Origin: Leptospiraceae bacterium
GTDB taxonomy: Bacteria > Spirochaetota > Leptospiria > Leptospirales > Leptonemataceae
Reading direction: 5' to 3'
Length of the DNA: 33,387 nucleotides
Assembly (NCBI GenBank): GCA_002717505.1
Contig: PBEB01000028.1
Location: 1-33,387 of the forward strand
The notes under the pieces: model-generated
Told to the model about the DNA's origin: nothing
The model's input: only the letters and a program-made list of their open reading frames with translations
Databases searched by the model: none
Position numbers and translations under genes: made by a program
Shown here: positions 23,563-31,858 of the stretch, one piece after another
Layout of the letters: every line of letters starts with the position of its first letter
Position numbering within the stretch: position 1 is the first letter of the stretch

Positions 23563-24744
23563 ATGAGAAATCAGATCCGTAAGTTTCTAATCGTATTAAT
23601 TTCAGGTCTTTTCGCACCTGCCTTTCTGGGTTCTTGCGCCCTCGGTTTAGCTCAGCGTGACGCAACAACCGGCTCCTATGAGGAAGCAGAAGAAACGAGC
23701 ATGATGCCGGAGGAGGCCAAAAGATCCAGAAAGGAAATGGATGATGCGGCCCCTGCCGATAAGCAGCAGGAGCGCATGGTGATTTACGAAGCCGGGCTCA
23801 AAAACTCGGTGAATGAAGTAGAGCCGGCTTTGCAGAAGGCTCGTAGCGTGGTGGATAACTATAAGGGCTACGTTGAGAAGCAGCAGGTAAACAAGGAGAG
23901 TACATCCGCTTTCCTGGTAATCCGGGTGCCGGTAGCTCACTTTACCGATGCGCTGGCCGATCTTTCAAGAATCGGAACGGTGGTACATAGAAACATCAAG
24001 GCTGACGACATCACCAGAGATTTCGCCGATCTTTCTCAGCGGCTGGAGAATCGAAAGCAACTACTGGACCGTCTCTACGAAATACTGAAGAGAACCAAAG
24101 ATACAAAGCAGAAGATTCGAATACTCAATGAAATCGCTCGATTGAACAAAGAGGTGGAATCCATGCAGGCCAGAAAAGACTATATGGCCAAAAAGGCCGC
24201 TTTCTCCACCATTGAGCTGAGCTTTGTGGCCGAGGCGAAAATGAGTGTTAATCAGGGCTCTGCGATTCCCTGGATTCGTGGCCTGAGACCGGATCGAAGA
24301 ACTCTGAACTCCAGCCCTGCATTTAAATTCGCACTGCCTACGGGATTCCTGGATTATTCGGAGAACTACAGCTCCAGCGATGACTACATCTATGCCAGCC
24401 CGGACGGAGTCCAGATACGTGCAGCCACCATCGAAAACAATCCCCGGGCGGATGCTTCCTTTTTTGAACGAGCTCTGCTATACGAAAGGGGGCGGTATCC
24501 AGAAAAAATAGTAGGTTCCGATCGCAATGGAAGTCGGGTGAGCTTGACCACACCGCAGCAGGTGGGTTATGAACGTGCCTTCTACACTGTAGTCCTATTT
24601 GTAGATGGCGATGTTCTTCATGTCATTGAGGTCTTTTATCCAACGGAGGAGATCTACAATAAACAAAAGAAAGTGGTGGAATCGGCCATCAAGACCATTC
24701 AGCCGAAATCCTTCTTCATTCGAATGATTGAGGGAATCTTTTAG
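23563..24744 (+). CDS. DUF4349 lipoprotein with extra C-terminal domain
   Basis: Envelope lipoprotein of 393 residues; the signal peptide ends LGSC (Cys25). Residues about 70-230 form a DUF4349 domain: MVIYEAGLKNSVNEV, then VIRVPVAHFTDALADL and the coiled-coil stretch with RLENRK through ARLNKEVESM. A linker with IPWIRGL follows. From about residue 260 a second domain (PTGFLDYSEN ... SPDGVQIR ... IEVFYPTEEIYNKQKK) is related to the whole protein encoded at 25379-25825. The function of DUF4349 proteins is not established. I took the ATG at 23563 since the longer frame from 23431 puts the signal peptide internal. This two-domain protein is upstream of two genes that each hold one of its halves. 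Confidence 0.85.
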   Translation: MRNQIRKFLIVLISGLFAPAFLGSCALGLAQRDATTGSYEEAEETSMMPEEAKRSRKEMDDAAPADKQQERMVIYEAGLKNSVNEVEPALQKARSVVDNYKGYVEKQQVNKESTSAFLVIRVPVAHFTDALADLSRIGTVVHRNIKADDITRDFADLSQRLENRKQLLDRLYEILKRTKDTKQKIRILNEIARLNKEVESMQARKDYMAKKAAFSTIELSFVAEAKMSVNQGSAIPWIRGLRPDRRTLNSSPAFKFALPTGFLDYSENYSSSDDYIYASPDGVQIRAATIENNPRADASFFERALLYERGRYPEKIVGSDRNGSRVSLTTPQQVGYERAFYTVVLFVDGDVLHVIEVFYPTEEIYNKQKKVVESAIKTIQPKSFFIRMIEGIF

Positions 24745-24761
24745 GCCAGGGTTAACGAACT

Positions 24762-25382
24762 ATGAAACGAATATTCAAGATATTTCCGGTATTCCTTATT
24801 CTGGCAGCCCTGGTGCCCGCGGCCGCCGAACAGTCGAATTCCAGCGATAGCAAAGAAGCGATTAGTCTGGAGTTCTCCGTGCGAACCGAGTCCACGGACC
24901 GATTCACAGACGAAATGATGAGTTTCGCACGTAAATCCGGAGGATACCTGGTGACTATGCGAAGTGGCTATCTTGAGCTAAGGCTGCCCGCCAGACTTGG
25001 GCTGGAAGGAGTGGAAAGCCGAATCGCTGCAGTGCCGGGAACCAACGTTTATCGTGCTTCCAGGGCCACGGAAGATGTTTCCGGCGATCTGGTGGATCTC
25101 AGAGCAAGGCTGAAGGTAGCAGAAAGCAACCTTGGCAAGCTCCGAGCGCTTTCCCGTGAAGCTGGCATGGATGATTTGTTGGACCTGGAGCGCGCTTTGA
25201 ATCGATCCTTGCAGGAAGTGGAGAAGCTCAAAGGAGAGATTCGATACCTGGAAGAGTCTGCTACACTTTATTCAGTGAAGATCCAAATTAACTCGGCCAG
25301 GGGAACTTCGGATCCAGAAAAGGTTCGCATACCCTGGGTCCGAGGTTTGACCTTGAACCAGGTTCTGGGAGGACTGGAATGA
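24762..25382 (+). CDS. Exported DUF4349-type protein, single domain
   Basis: 206 residues with a standard signal peptide (FLILAALVPAAA, cleavage after about residue 22). The mature part is a compact DUF4349-like domain: LEFSVRTESTDRFTDEM, a strand LELRLPARLG, then the coiled-coil helices with RLKVAESNL and LERALNRSLQEVEKLKGEI. It ends in IPWVRGL, the same linker that joins the two halves of the preceding protein, and stops ten residues later. It is therefore the N-terminal half of that architecture as a separate gene. The gene begins 17 bp after its neighbour and its stop overlaps the next start (ATGA), so the proteins are made together and probably interact. Confidence 0.82.
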   Translation: MKRIFKIFPVFLILAALVPAAAEQSNSSDSKEAISLEFSVRTESTDRFTDEMMSFARKSGGYLVTMRSGYLELRLPARLGLEGVESRIAAVPGTNVYRASRATEDVSGDLVDLRARLKVAESNLGKLRALSREAGMDDLLDLERALNRSLQEVEKLKGEIRYLEESATLYSVKIQINSARGTSDPEKVRIPWVRGLTLNQVLGGLE

Positions 25383-25825
25383 AAAAAGGAACTATTCTTA
25401 TGGCAGTTCTTGCGGCTGTTCTCGTTAACTGTCAGGGGCCTTCCATTCAGGCGCCGGCCGGCTTTGCAGTCTATGAAAACAATTCGAATGCATTCCATCT
25501 GGTTTCTCCGGATGCTGTCCGGGTTCGAGTCTACAGGACTGAGAATCAACCTAAAGGTAATCTGAGCACTCTCACTGCAGCTGTGGAGCTTCACTTTGAA
25601 TCCCTGGGCTATGAAGTGCTACGAAATGAAGCCATTCAAACGAATGATGGAGTGCAGGGACGACTGTTCATAACATCCGTCATGACGATGAACGGAGAAT
25701 ACAGGTATCTTGCCTCATTCTTTCCGGTGGAGGATGATGTACTGATTGTTGAAGCCGGCGGACGCCGGGAGGATTTTGAGGCCTATGAAAAAGACCTCAT
25801 CAGCCAGATTCGAACTCTAAAATAG
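25379..25825 (+). CDS. Lipoprotein matching the C-terminal domain of the DUF4349 gene
   Basis: 148 residues; lipobox LVNC with Cys18. The mature part (PAGFAVYENNSNAFHLVSPD ... VRVRVYRTEN ... YLASFFPVEDDVLIVEAGG) lines up by eye with the C-terminal domain of the 393-residue protein two genes upstream: same GF-Y-E-N start, SPD-V-R strand pair and closing helix. This is the detached second half of the two-domain architecture, given its own lipid anchor. The ATG overlaps the TGA of the DUF4349 gene before it. It may be followed by a hairpin at 25857-25880 that could end the transcript. Function unknown; a role at the periplasmic face of a membrane is inferred from the lipobox. Confidence 0.8.
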   Translation: MKKGTILMAVLAAVLVNCQGPSIQAPAGFAVYENNSNAFHLVSPDAVRVRVYRTENQPKGNLSTLTAAVELHFESLGYEVLRNEAIQTNDGVQGRLFITSVMTMNGEYRYLASFFPVEDDVLIVEAGGRREDFEAYEKDLISQIRTLK

Positions 25826-25856
25826 GATGCACTGAATCCTCGTCCGTGATTCGTTG

Positions 25857-25880
25857 GCAGGCTACCGGCTGGTAGCCTGC
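25857..25880 (+). terminator. Perfect 10-bp hairpin downstream of the DUF4349 cluster
   Basis: GCAGGCTACC (25857-25866), loop GGCT, GGTAGCCTGC (25871-25880). The stem is perfect and GC-rich, 32 bases past the lipoprotein stop. No T-tract follows on either strand, so it is either a Rho-dependent or leaky terminator, or a structure in the leader of the next gene. Confidence 0.5.
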
Positions 25881-25919
25881 AAGAGCTACATCCTTAAATT
25901 GACTTTACATTGGGACCAG

Positions 25920-26387
25920 ATGTTTTTCACAAAGGTAGTGAAAGCCTGGCAGATTTTTTCCTTCGTTGTTGCTATTCTGATATCGCACTGCATTGTACAG
26001 GACGATTCCTCACCCATGGAACCCCCGGCTGGCAAGAAACTGGTCCATCAATCCGATAGGGGCAAAGAAGTATTCATCTTCTGTCCACAGACGGTCACTG
26101 TTGAATACAAAAATAGCGTTCATCGTCCGCATATGCAGAGCGGTACCTGGGTAAAAGATGGCAATACTATTCTGATTACTTGGACGAAAGAATACGGAGG
26201 CGAAGGCATAGGAACGCCTTCAGGAGACTGCGATATAGATTGCCGGTATCCATCCTATAAAAGCTTCAACCGCGAAATTGATGACTCTCTCAAACTCGAT
26301 TGGAAATTCATTCAGGACCATCCTTTTGGAGATTGGGACATTTCGGATCATCCTCTGGACTGCGAAGCGGTAGATCTGGAAAGGTAG
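25920..26387 (+). CDS. Small predicted lipoprotein of unknown function
   Basis: 155 residues from the ATG at 25920; a longer frame from a TTG at 25854 would put the hairpin and a non-signal-like leader inside the gene. The N-terminus has basic residues then FSFVVAILISHC, a weak lipobox (Cys24). The mature part is rich in Asp, Trp and aromatic residues, with a GTWVKDGNTILITW strand pair and four further cysteines, including the pair in GDCDIDC. I recognise no domain. It is flanked by the hairpin upstream and a 266-bp gap downstream, so it is probably a single-gene unit. Confidence 0.6.
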   Translation: MFFTKVVKAWQIFSFVVAILISHCIVQDDSSPMEPPAGKKLVHQSDRGKEVFIFCPQTVTVEYKNSVHRPHMQSGTWVKDGNTILITWTKEYGGEGIGTPSGDCDIDCRYPSYKSFNREIDDSLKLDWKFIQDHPFGDWDISDHPLDCEAVDLER

Positions 26388-26525
26388 AGGACGTACCTTA
26401 AGACAGAGTTAAAGAGTCAATGGGGCGTTAGATAGTATTTGCTCGAGCAGGAGATCCATTCGATCTCAATTTGAGCCTTCAAAACCATCCATCTCAGTAT
26501 GTACTAACGTTCTAACTGACTCCCG

Positions 26526-26553
26526 TTGACCACTTTCACCTGATAACTTATCT
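26526..26553 (+). promoter_or_regulatory. Possible sigma-70-type promoter of the hybrid kinase
   Basis: TTGACC (26526-26531) and TTATCT (26548-26553) are 16 bp apart, about 100 bp upstream of the kinase ATG at 26654. The -35 box differs from consensus by one base and the -10 box by two. I see no other features in the 266-bp gap. Confidence 0.4.
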
Positions 26554-26653
26554 TTTGTCCAGGGATACGCATTTCTTGCGGAAATTCTTCGCAGAAAAAG
26601 GAATAAAACTGGATTCGTGGCTTCGGGTCCCGTCTACTCAATAAATAGAGCGG

Positions 26654-29266
26654 ATGGAGTTAATGGATATCCCAGAACAGGAGATTCTCGAGGCCATGCC
26701 CGTTATGGCCCTGTTAACAGATGCGGATGCCCGCATTCAGTATGTTAATCCGCACTTTTCGCGGATCACAGGTTATTCAAAGGAAAAGGCCATCGGAGAG
26801 ATCTATTTTGATCTCCTGGTTCTTGAATCCGATCGCTCGGAAGCTCGTAAAGTATTTCAGGAATTGATACGGCAGGATCTACCGGACAGGAAAACCGGAC
26901 CGATTATAGCGGCTGACGGTTCCATCATAGTCGCTGAATGGTACGGAGGCCCAACCGCATCCGGCAAAGTTGCCATGCTGGGGTACGAACTAAGGACGGC
27001 CAGGGCAGAGCCCTCTCGCTTTAAGGAAATCCTGGATAGTCTTCCCGCTTACATTGTTTTGCTGGATCGCGATGCCAGAATCATAGAAATCAATGCCATG
27101 CCGGTGGATCAGTCCGGAGTGCGCAATGAGGATGTGGTCGGACGTCCATTTGTCGATCAACCCTGGTTCCCTGATGCGAAAGAAAAGCAACGATTCCAGA
27201 GACTCTTTGCGGAAGCCCTGTCCGGGACCACGGCTTCGGAGGATTTCACTCTCTTGCTAGGGGGAGAGCTGCGAACGGTTACCGGGGCCTTTGCTCCCAT
27301 TCTGCGCGATGGAGAGATTGAAGCGATCGTAGGGTTTGGAAGCGACATTACTGAGCGACGTCGAGCAGAGGACTCTGCCAGGAGAGCAGAGAACCTACTG
27401 AACAGCGTGGTGGCCGGTGCTCCCATTGTGATGTTTGTAGTTGATTCCGCCGGAGTCATCACAGATTGTCGGGGGGAGGACTGGAGCTATCTCATGCATC
27501 AGGAAAGGCTGATTGGTCAGGATTACCGTCAGGCATTTGCCTCAGTGCCGGAGTGGAAGGATGCCGTGGCCATCGCATTGTCCGGTGGGAGAACAACTAT
27601 CGAGGCCGGCCTGGGTGGTCGGATTTTCGAGCTGACTGTAATCCCGTCCCCGGGGGAAGAGGGATTGAAGGCCGGAATCACAGGCGTAGCATTCGATGTC
27701 ACTCATCGTAAGGCATCGGAACGGCGAGTGCAGCAGCTGAACCATGAACTGGAAAGCAAAGTATTGTTGCGGACCCAGGCATTGCAGGAGAGCGAAGAGC
27801 GATTTCGTCAGATTGCGGAGAACGTGCGGGATGTTTTTTTTCTGGCAAGCCCGGGACTGGTAAACGTTACTTATTTGAGTCCTGCCTTTGAAGAACTCTG
27901 GGGTGAACCTGCGGAGCGCTACTTGAAGTCGGGAATTAGCCTGTTCGATCGTGTGTATGCGGCCGATAAGGCGCATGTACTGGAACAGATTAGCGACAAT
28001 TCTTCTGGGGTTCAATTGGAGTTTCGCCTGCAGAGGCCTGATGGTCAATTACGATGGGTTCGCCTGCGGACTTTCCAGTTGCCTTTTTCCTCCTCTCAGG
28101 ACGTGGCTGGAGTTGCTGAGGATATAACCGATTCTATTGAAGACAGGATGAAGTTAATTGCGTCCCGAGAGACCGCAGATCGTGCCAATCGTGCTAAATC
28201 TGAATTTATGGCCCGAATGTCTCATGAACTTCGAACTCCTCTGAATGCAATTCTTGGTTTTGTTCAGGCCCTGCACCGGACTATTGGAAAAGAATCCAGG
28301 GAAAGTGTAACTGAGATTCGAGATGCGGGTCATCATCTGCTATCGCTCATCGACGATCTTTTGGACCTTTCCAGGGTAGAGACGGATCAGCTGGCGTTTT
28401 CCAGAGACCATTTGCCGGTTTCTATGCTATTAGACCAGGCCAGCCGCTATCTTGCGAATCGAGCGCTCAGGCGAAATCAAAACCTTTTCGTGGATTTAGA
28501 ATCAACATTATGGGTCCTGGGAGATCGAACGCGAATCATCCAGGTGCTGATCAATCTTCTGAGTAATGCCAGCAAGTACACACCATCCGGGGGAAAGATC
28601 TCTCTGTTTGCAACCGGCATGCCGGATTGCGTGCGAATTCATGTTCAGGACACAGGACACGGAATCTCAGCCGAAAAATTAGGCCGCATGTTTATTCCCT
28701 TCGAGCGCCTGGGCGAAAGTAGCCACCCTGGTGTGGGCCTGGGACTGTATCTTTCCAGGCAGTTGGCGGAGCGAATGGACGGTTGCCTGGGCTTGAACTC
28801 CAGCGAAGGGTCCGGCTCTGACTTCTGGTTGGAATTGCCTCGAGGGGTAGCTCAGGAATCCAGGACGCCGACTCGCGATTCTGTGGCTACAGTGAATCGA
28901 AATCTGGATCTCCTCTATATCGAAGACAATCCGGTGAACTTGAAGGTCATGGAAGCGCTGCTGGCTACCGTCGCAGGAGTTTCTCTTCGCGGAGTCAACA
29001 ATGCCGAGGATGGAATTCTAGAAGCTCAGAGGCATCCACCGGATGCGATGCTCATAGATATGCATCTGGGGGCACATACCGGTTACTATGTTCTTGAGAC
29101 TCTTCGAGAGATCTCAAGCCTTTCTACCGTGCCGATGATTGCAGTATCTGCAGATGCAATGGAGAGTAATGTTCAAAATGCAATGGCTGCCGGTTTTTCG
29201 GCTTACGTGCGAAAACCGGTGCAACTGGAGGAGCTGCTGGGATGTATAAACCGGCTTCTGCCGTGA
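26654..29266 (+). CDS. PAS-domain hybrid histidine kinase
   Basis: 870 residues, no signal peptide or membrane segment, so a soluble sensor. Four PAS-type domains are suggested at about 10-115, 120-235, 240-360 and 380-495. The dimerisation/phosphoacceptor domain follows with the H-box MSHELRTPLNA, His524. The ATPase domain has the N-box QVLINLLSNASKY, G1 DTGHGIS and G2 VGLGLYLS. The C-terminal receiver domain (about 750-870) has the acidic pair in YIEDN, Asp802 as phosphoacceptor in LIDMHLG and Lys in VRKPVQ. No separate output domain or response regulator gene is next to it, so it must signal to a partner encoded elsewhere, for example through a phosphotransfer protein. All key catalytic residues look intact. 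Confidence 0.93.
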   Translation: MELMDIPEQEILEAMPVMALLTDADARIQYVNPHFSRITGYSKEKAIGEIYFDLLVLESDRSEARKVFQELIRQDLPDRKTGPIIAADGSIIVAEWYGGPTASGKVAMLGYELRTARAEPSRFKEILDSLPAYIVLLDRDARIIEINAMPVDQSGVRNEDVVGRPFVDQPWFPDAKEKQRFQRLFAEALSGTTASEDFTLLLGGELRTVTGAFAPILRDGEIEAIVGFGSDITERRRAEDSARRAENLLNSVVAGAPIVMFVVDSAGVITDCRGEDWSYLMHQERLIGQDYRQAFASVPEWKDAVAIALSGGRTTIEAGLGGRIFELTVIPSPGEEGLKAGITGVAFDVTHRKASERRVQQLNHELESKVLLRTQALQESEERFRQIAENVRDVFFLASPGLVNVTYLSPAFEELWGEPAERYLKSGISLFDRVYAADKAHVLEQISDNSSGVQLEFRLQRPDGQLRWVRLRTFQLPFSSSQDVAGVAEDITDSIEDRMKLIASRETADRANRAKSEFMARMSHELRTPLNAILGFVQALHRTIGKESRESVTEIRDAGHHLLSLIDDLLDLSRVETDQLAFSRDHLPVSMLLDQASRYLANRALRRNQNLFVDLESTLWVLGDRTRIIQVLINLLSNASKYTPSGGKISLFATGMPDCVRIHVQDTGHGISAEKLGRMFIPFERLGESSHPGVGLGLYLSRQLAERMDGCLGLNSSEGSGSDFWLELPRGVAQESRTPTRDSVATVNRNLDLLYIEDNPVNLKVMEALLATVAGVSLRGVNNAEDGILEAQRHPPDAMLIDMHLGAHTGYYVLETLREISSLSTVPMIAVSADAMESNVQNAMAAGFSAYVRKPVQLEELLGCINRLLP

Positions 29267-29286
29267 ACGCTGCCCTGCCGATGAAA

Positions 29287-29318
29287 GATTCCGGCGCACC
29301 AGCAGGCTTACCGGAATC
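29287..29318. terminator. Weak hairpin between convergent genes
   Basis: GATTCCGG (29287-29294) and CCGGAATC (29311-29318) form an 8-bp stem with a 16-base loop between the kinase stop and the end of the convergent YidB-type gene. The position fits a bidirectional terminator, but no T-tract is present. Confidence 0.35.
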
Positions 29319-29329
29319 CGGGGTAGGGT

Positions 29330-29734
29330 CTAGAGAAAGCCTTTAAGGACGCTCATTCCTGTGTTTAGCAGGCTATCGCCGGAGGATTGACCGTCCGGTG
29401 TAAGCTGGTTAATGATTACGGGCAGTAGCATCGCAAGGATCGGGGCTACACGAGATGTGTCGATTCCCAGTTCGCTGGAAAGATCGGACAGAGTTCCTTT
29501 ATCCAGAGCACCTTCGATTTCGGATGGATCTACGTTTGCATTTGCACCGTTGCCCACCCAGGAGGCCACCTTATCTTCCATGCCGTTTTGCTTTAGAACA
29601 GATACAATAGTGTCAATGCGAGAGTTACCACCACCCGATGAGAGGAGGGATTTCGCAACAGAGCCGACGTCCAGATCACCCAGATCTGCGCCGCTTCCAG
29701 AGAGTTCACCAATTACGTTGTCGAGAAAAGCCAT
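29330..29734 (-). CDS. YidB-family (DUF937-type) protein
   Basis: 134 residues, small and acidic, without signal peptide. The conserved stretch is SWVGNGANANVDPSEIEGAL at about residues 58-77, followed by LSSELGIDTSRVAPILAMLLPVIINQLTPDG, which is the family signature seen in E. coli YidB and similar proteins. The N-terminal third is a low-complexity Gly/Ser/Asp linker. The cellular role of YidB is not known. It lies alone between the convergent kinase gene and the upstream MBL-fold gene, about 110 bp away, with a short inverted repeat in the gap. Confidence 0.85.
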   Translation of the reverse strand: MAFLDNVIGELSGSGADLGDLDVGSVAKSLLSSGGGNSRIDTIVSVLKQNGMEDKVASWVGNGANANVDPSEIEGALDKGTLSDLSSELGIDTSRVAPILAMLLPVIINQLTPDGQSSGDSLLNTGMSVLKGFL

Positions 29735-29784
29735 GCACTTATAATATCTGGAATCGGTAACCTACAAGCAATTTCTACTGGAGG

Positions 29785-29814
29785 CTGCGAAAAACGGACC
29801 TGCCTGTTTCGCAG
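29785..29814. repeat. 8-bp inverted repeat upstream of the YidB-type gene
   Basis: CTGCGAAA (29785-29792) and TTTCGCAG (29807-29814), with a 14-base loop, lie between the stop of the MBL-fold gene and the start of the YidB-type gene. It could be a weak terminator for the former or an operator for the latter. Confidence 0.35.
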
Positions 29815-29845
29815 TACAGGAATGCACGTTTAAGAATGTCCAGGG

Positions 29846-30865
29846 CTACGATCCGATCCATCGATACTGCTCGTAGGGTGGATCAATCTCTCGAACCTCG
29901 ATGGAGCCCTGGCGATTGAACTTATCTATGAAGGAATGCATGACAGCCAGCGCCGTGGCGTAATGTCCGCGACCTTCGATTTTTTCTCCCATGGCCTGAA
30001 TCGTTAAATCCCTTAAATCGATGAACCCTTCCTTCAATCGATTCTTAACTCCGCGCTCCAGGATGCCAATGGTGCGAATCAGTAGTTTGATTGCTCGCTG
30101 GGGACTCTCAGGCTCATCGAAGTGCGCAGGCATCAAGCGACGGATGGGAAGTTGTAGCAACCGATCCAGCGAATCCTGGTAGTAGCTGAGGTTACCATCC
30201 AGTTCTGCGTATACGGCCGAAACATTCTGGAGCACCAGGTCTCCAGTAAAATAGATGCCTTCGCCCACAAGGTAAGGGGTTAGATGCCACTGATTATGGC
30301 CAGGAGTGTAAAGAAATCCCAGTTCGCGATCGCCAATGGGAATTACGTCCCCCTCCTGGAGTTCCACGTCCATCCGAAGCACCGGGTCCACTTTATGATC
30401 CACTTCTACGGCATCCAGAAAGCGAATAAAACTATCCTCAGATTTGCGAGCCAGGGCCTTTCTTTGTTCTTGATCGGATTGTGATTTGTAAATGAGACGA
30501 TTGTTGGCCCGCTGAAACCTTCGCATATGGTCCCTGTAATCTCCAACATGAGCGGCCATGTCTACCATGCCATAGAGCCTGGCATGGGAATAGCTACGCA
30601 TTACCAGCGCGGCGCTGATGTGGTCGATATGGTCATGGGTGTAGAAGATCTTTTTGATATCGTGCAGGCTGTATCCGATCTTTTTGAGAGCCTGTTGCAA
30701 GAGTCCTAGATTCTGAACGTATCCGCTATCGATCAGAACAGGTTCTCCAGCATCAATCAAATAGACATTGTTATCTTCGTAGAATGGTTGGGGAATTTTT
30801 ACCCGGAAAATGCCTTCGCCCAGATCATCGAATTGTGGAACAGAATCATAGGAATGGACTCGCAT
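29846..30865 (-). CDS. Metallo-beta-lactamase-fold hydrolase
   Basis: Two-zinc hydrolase of the glyoxalase II/RNase Z superfamily. Visible motifs are the DSGY after strand 4 (about 46-49), THDHIDH (about 75-81), TPGHNQWH (about 187-194), FTGDLVL (about 206-212) and the last ligand His in MPAHFDEP (about 246-253). These are all the expected metal ligands, so the enzyme is probably active; its substrate cannot be inferred. No signal peptide is visible. The 339-residue length includes a C-terminal helical extension (about 260-335) as found in the MBL hydrolases that act on thioesters or quorum lactones, without further match. It is the first gene of a minus-strand pair with the YidB-type gene. 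Confidence 0.9.
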   Translation of the reverse strand: MRVHSYDSVPQFDDLGEGIFRVKIPQPFYEDNNVYLIDAGEPVLIDSGYVQNLGLLQQALKKIGYSLHDIKKIFYTHDHIDHISAALVMRSYSHARLYGMVDMAAHVGDYRDHMRRFQRANNRLIYKSQSDQEQRKALARKSEDSFIRFLDAVEVDHKVDPVLRMDVELQEGDVIPIGDRELGFLYTPGHNQWHLTPYLVGEGIYFTGDLVLQNVSAVYAELDGNLSYYQDSLDRLLQLPIRRLMPAHFDEPESPQRAIKLLIRTIGILERGVKNRLKEGFIDLRDLTIQAMGEKIEGRGHYATALAVMHSFIDKFNRQGSIEVREIDPPYEQYRWIGS

Positions 30866-31339
30866 TGTATCCAGTGAATGAAAAGCGGGGTCATGGAAAA
30901 GAAAAAAACCTTACCTTTGCGTTGACTCAGGTCGCCCGGGGAACCCCTGGTTTTTCCTGCTCCCTTCTATGGTCGCATATTCTCCGACGAATTGCCGGAA
31001 AAGAATTCTAAACCTGTCCATGTAAGCTATCGAATAGGCCGCCTCCCGGGGATGCCTCCAGAAAATACAGCTGCCCACTTTGAGACCCAGAGCCAGGTTT
31101 AAAGGGGCATCCTCCGATAATTCCTGGATTCGCATTCCCATACGCCGGAATAATGCTGCGACCGGAGTTTTTCCGTGGGATGCTTGCGAACAGGTGAACC
31201 ACCGGGAGCTGTTCCGTGCCCGAAAAAGTTAACTTCCATGAGAAAAAATTAGTATCCTGCCCAATGGCAAGTGCGTCCCTTATATCAGGTCGCGCGCCCG
31301 GGCGGCCCACTATATTGCAAACCGGGCAGGAGATACAAA
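30866..31339. other. Intergenic stretch without a convincing gene
   Basis: 474 bp between the MBL-fold start and the small exported protein. Several short frames are open on both strands: 30911-31141 and 31008-31310 on the minus strand, and a plus frame from ATG 30893 to TAA 31102 with one in-frame TGA at 30923. None has a ribosome-binding site, a recognised motif or a clear advantage over the others, so I call no gene. The last 60 bases are very GC-rich (around 31290-31310) and hold TATATT at 31311-31316, a possible -10 box for the next gene. Confidence 0.5.
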
Positions 31340-31570
31340 ATGAATCGTATCCTTCTGGGAGCTCTGACAGCTCTGATTATTACCAGCGGAATTTACGCCG
31401 AACCAGACGGAGAGAAGATACTGGAAGAGTGTCTGATCGAAGCAAATGACCGTGGCTATGACATCGAAAGCGATGCCTTTGCCGAAAGGGTAGCCAATGC
31501 CATTCTGGAAGAAGACGAAGATACCATGCTGGAGATCTGTCCTCAGACCTTCAATAAATACGACGATTGA
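31340..31570 (+). CDS. Small exported acidic protein
   Basis: 76 residues starting at the ATG at 31340 behind a good GCAGGAGA ribosome-binding site, so I prefer it to a longer frame that starts at 31271. The signal peptide is ILLGALTALIITSGIYA, with cleavage expected after residue 20. The mature part is short, highly acidic and helical (EEDEDTMLEIC), with two cysteines about 36 residues apart that could form a disulfide. I recognise no family. It is followed by a hairpin and appears to be a single-gene unit. Confidence 0.75.
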   Translation: MNRILLGALTALIITSGIYAEPDGEKILEECLIEANDRGYDIESDAFAERVANAILEEDEDTMLEICPQTFNKYDD

Positions 31571-31581
31571 TTTTAGTATTG

Positions 31582-31606
31582 CTGGCCGCTCGATCTGAGC
31601 GGCCAG
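31582..31606 (+). terminator. Terminator-like hairpin after the small exported protein
   Basis: CTGGCCGCTC (31582-31591), loop GATCT, GAGCGGCCAG (31597-31606): a perfect 10-bp stem 12 bases past the stop codon. The following bases TCTAATCC are only modestly T-rich. In the 250 bp from here to the next gene I see nothing further. Confidence 0.7.
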
Positions 31607-31858
31607 TCTAATCCGGATCTCCGGGGAGTTCCTGCCACATATCATATCTCTTTTTCGCACAACCCGGATCTCAAAGCTGAAGACGGTTCGCAGCAGAGAG
31701 TTTCGCAGGATTTCAATTTTTGGTCTGGTACTTCCTGCTACAGCCCGTGGCCCTGGAATGGGCCGAATGATTCGCTTTCTATCGAAAAAGGCATCGACAC
31801 TTCGCGTAAAACGCAGCAGAATCGTCGGGCTGCGCCGGAAGCCCGCCCCGGTTACTGG

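Noticed and set aside
30893-31102. Possible selenoprotein or readthrough gene with TGA at 30923
   Set aside because: No convincing SECIS hairpin, cofactor motif or homologous Cys-containing protein could be recognised, and opposite frames are equally open.
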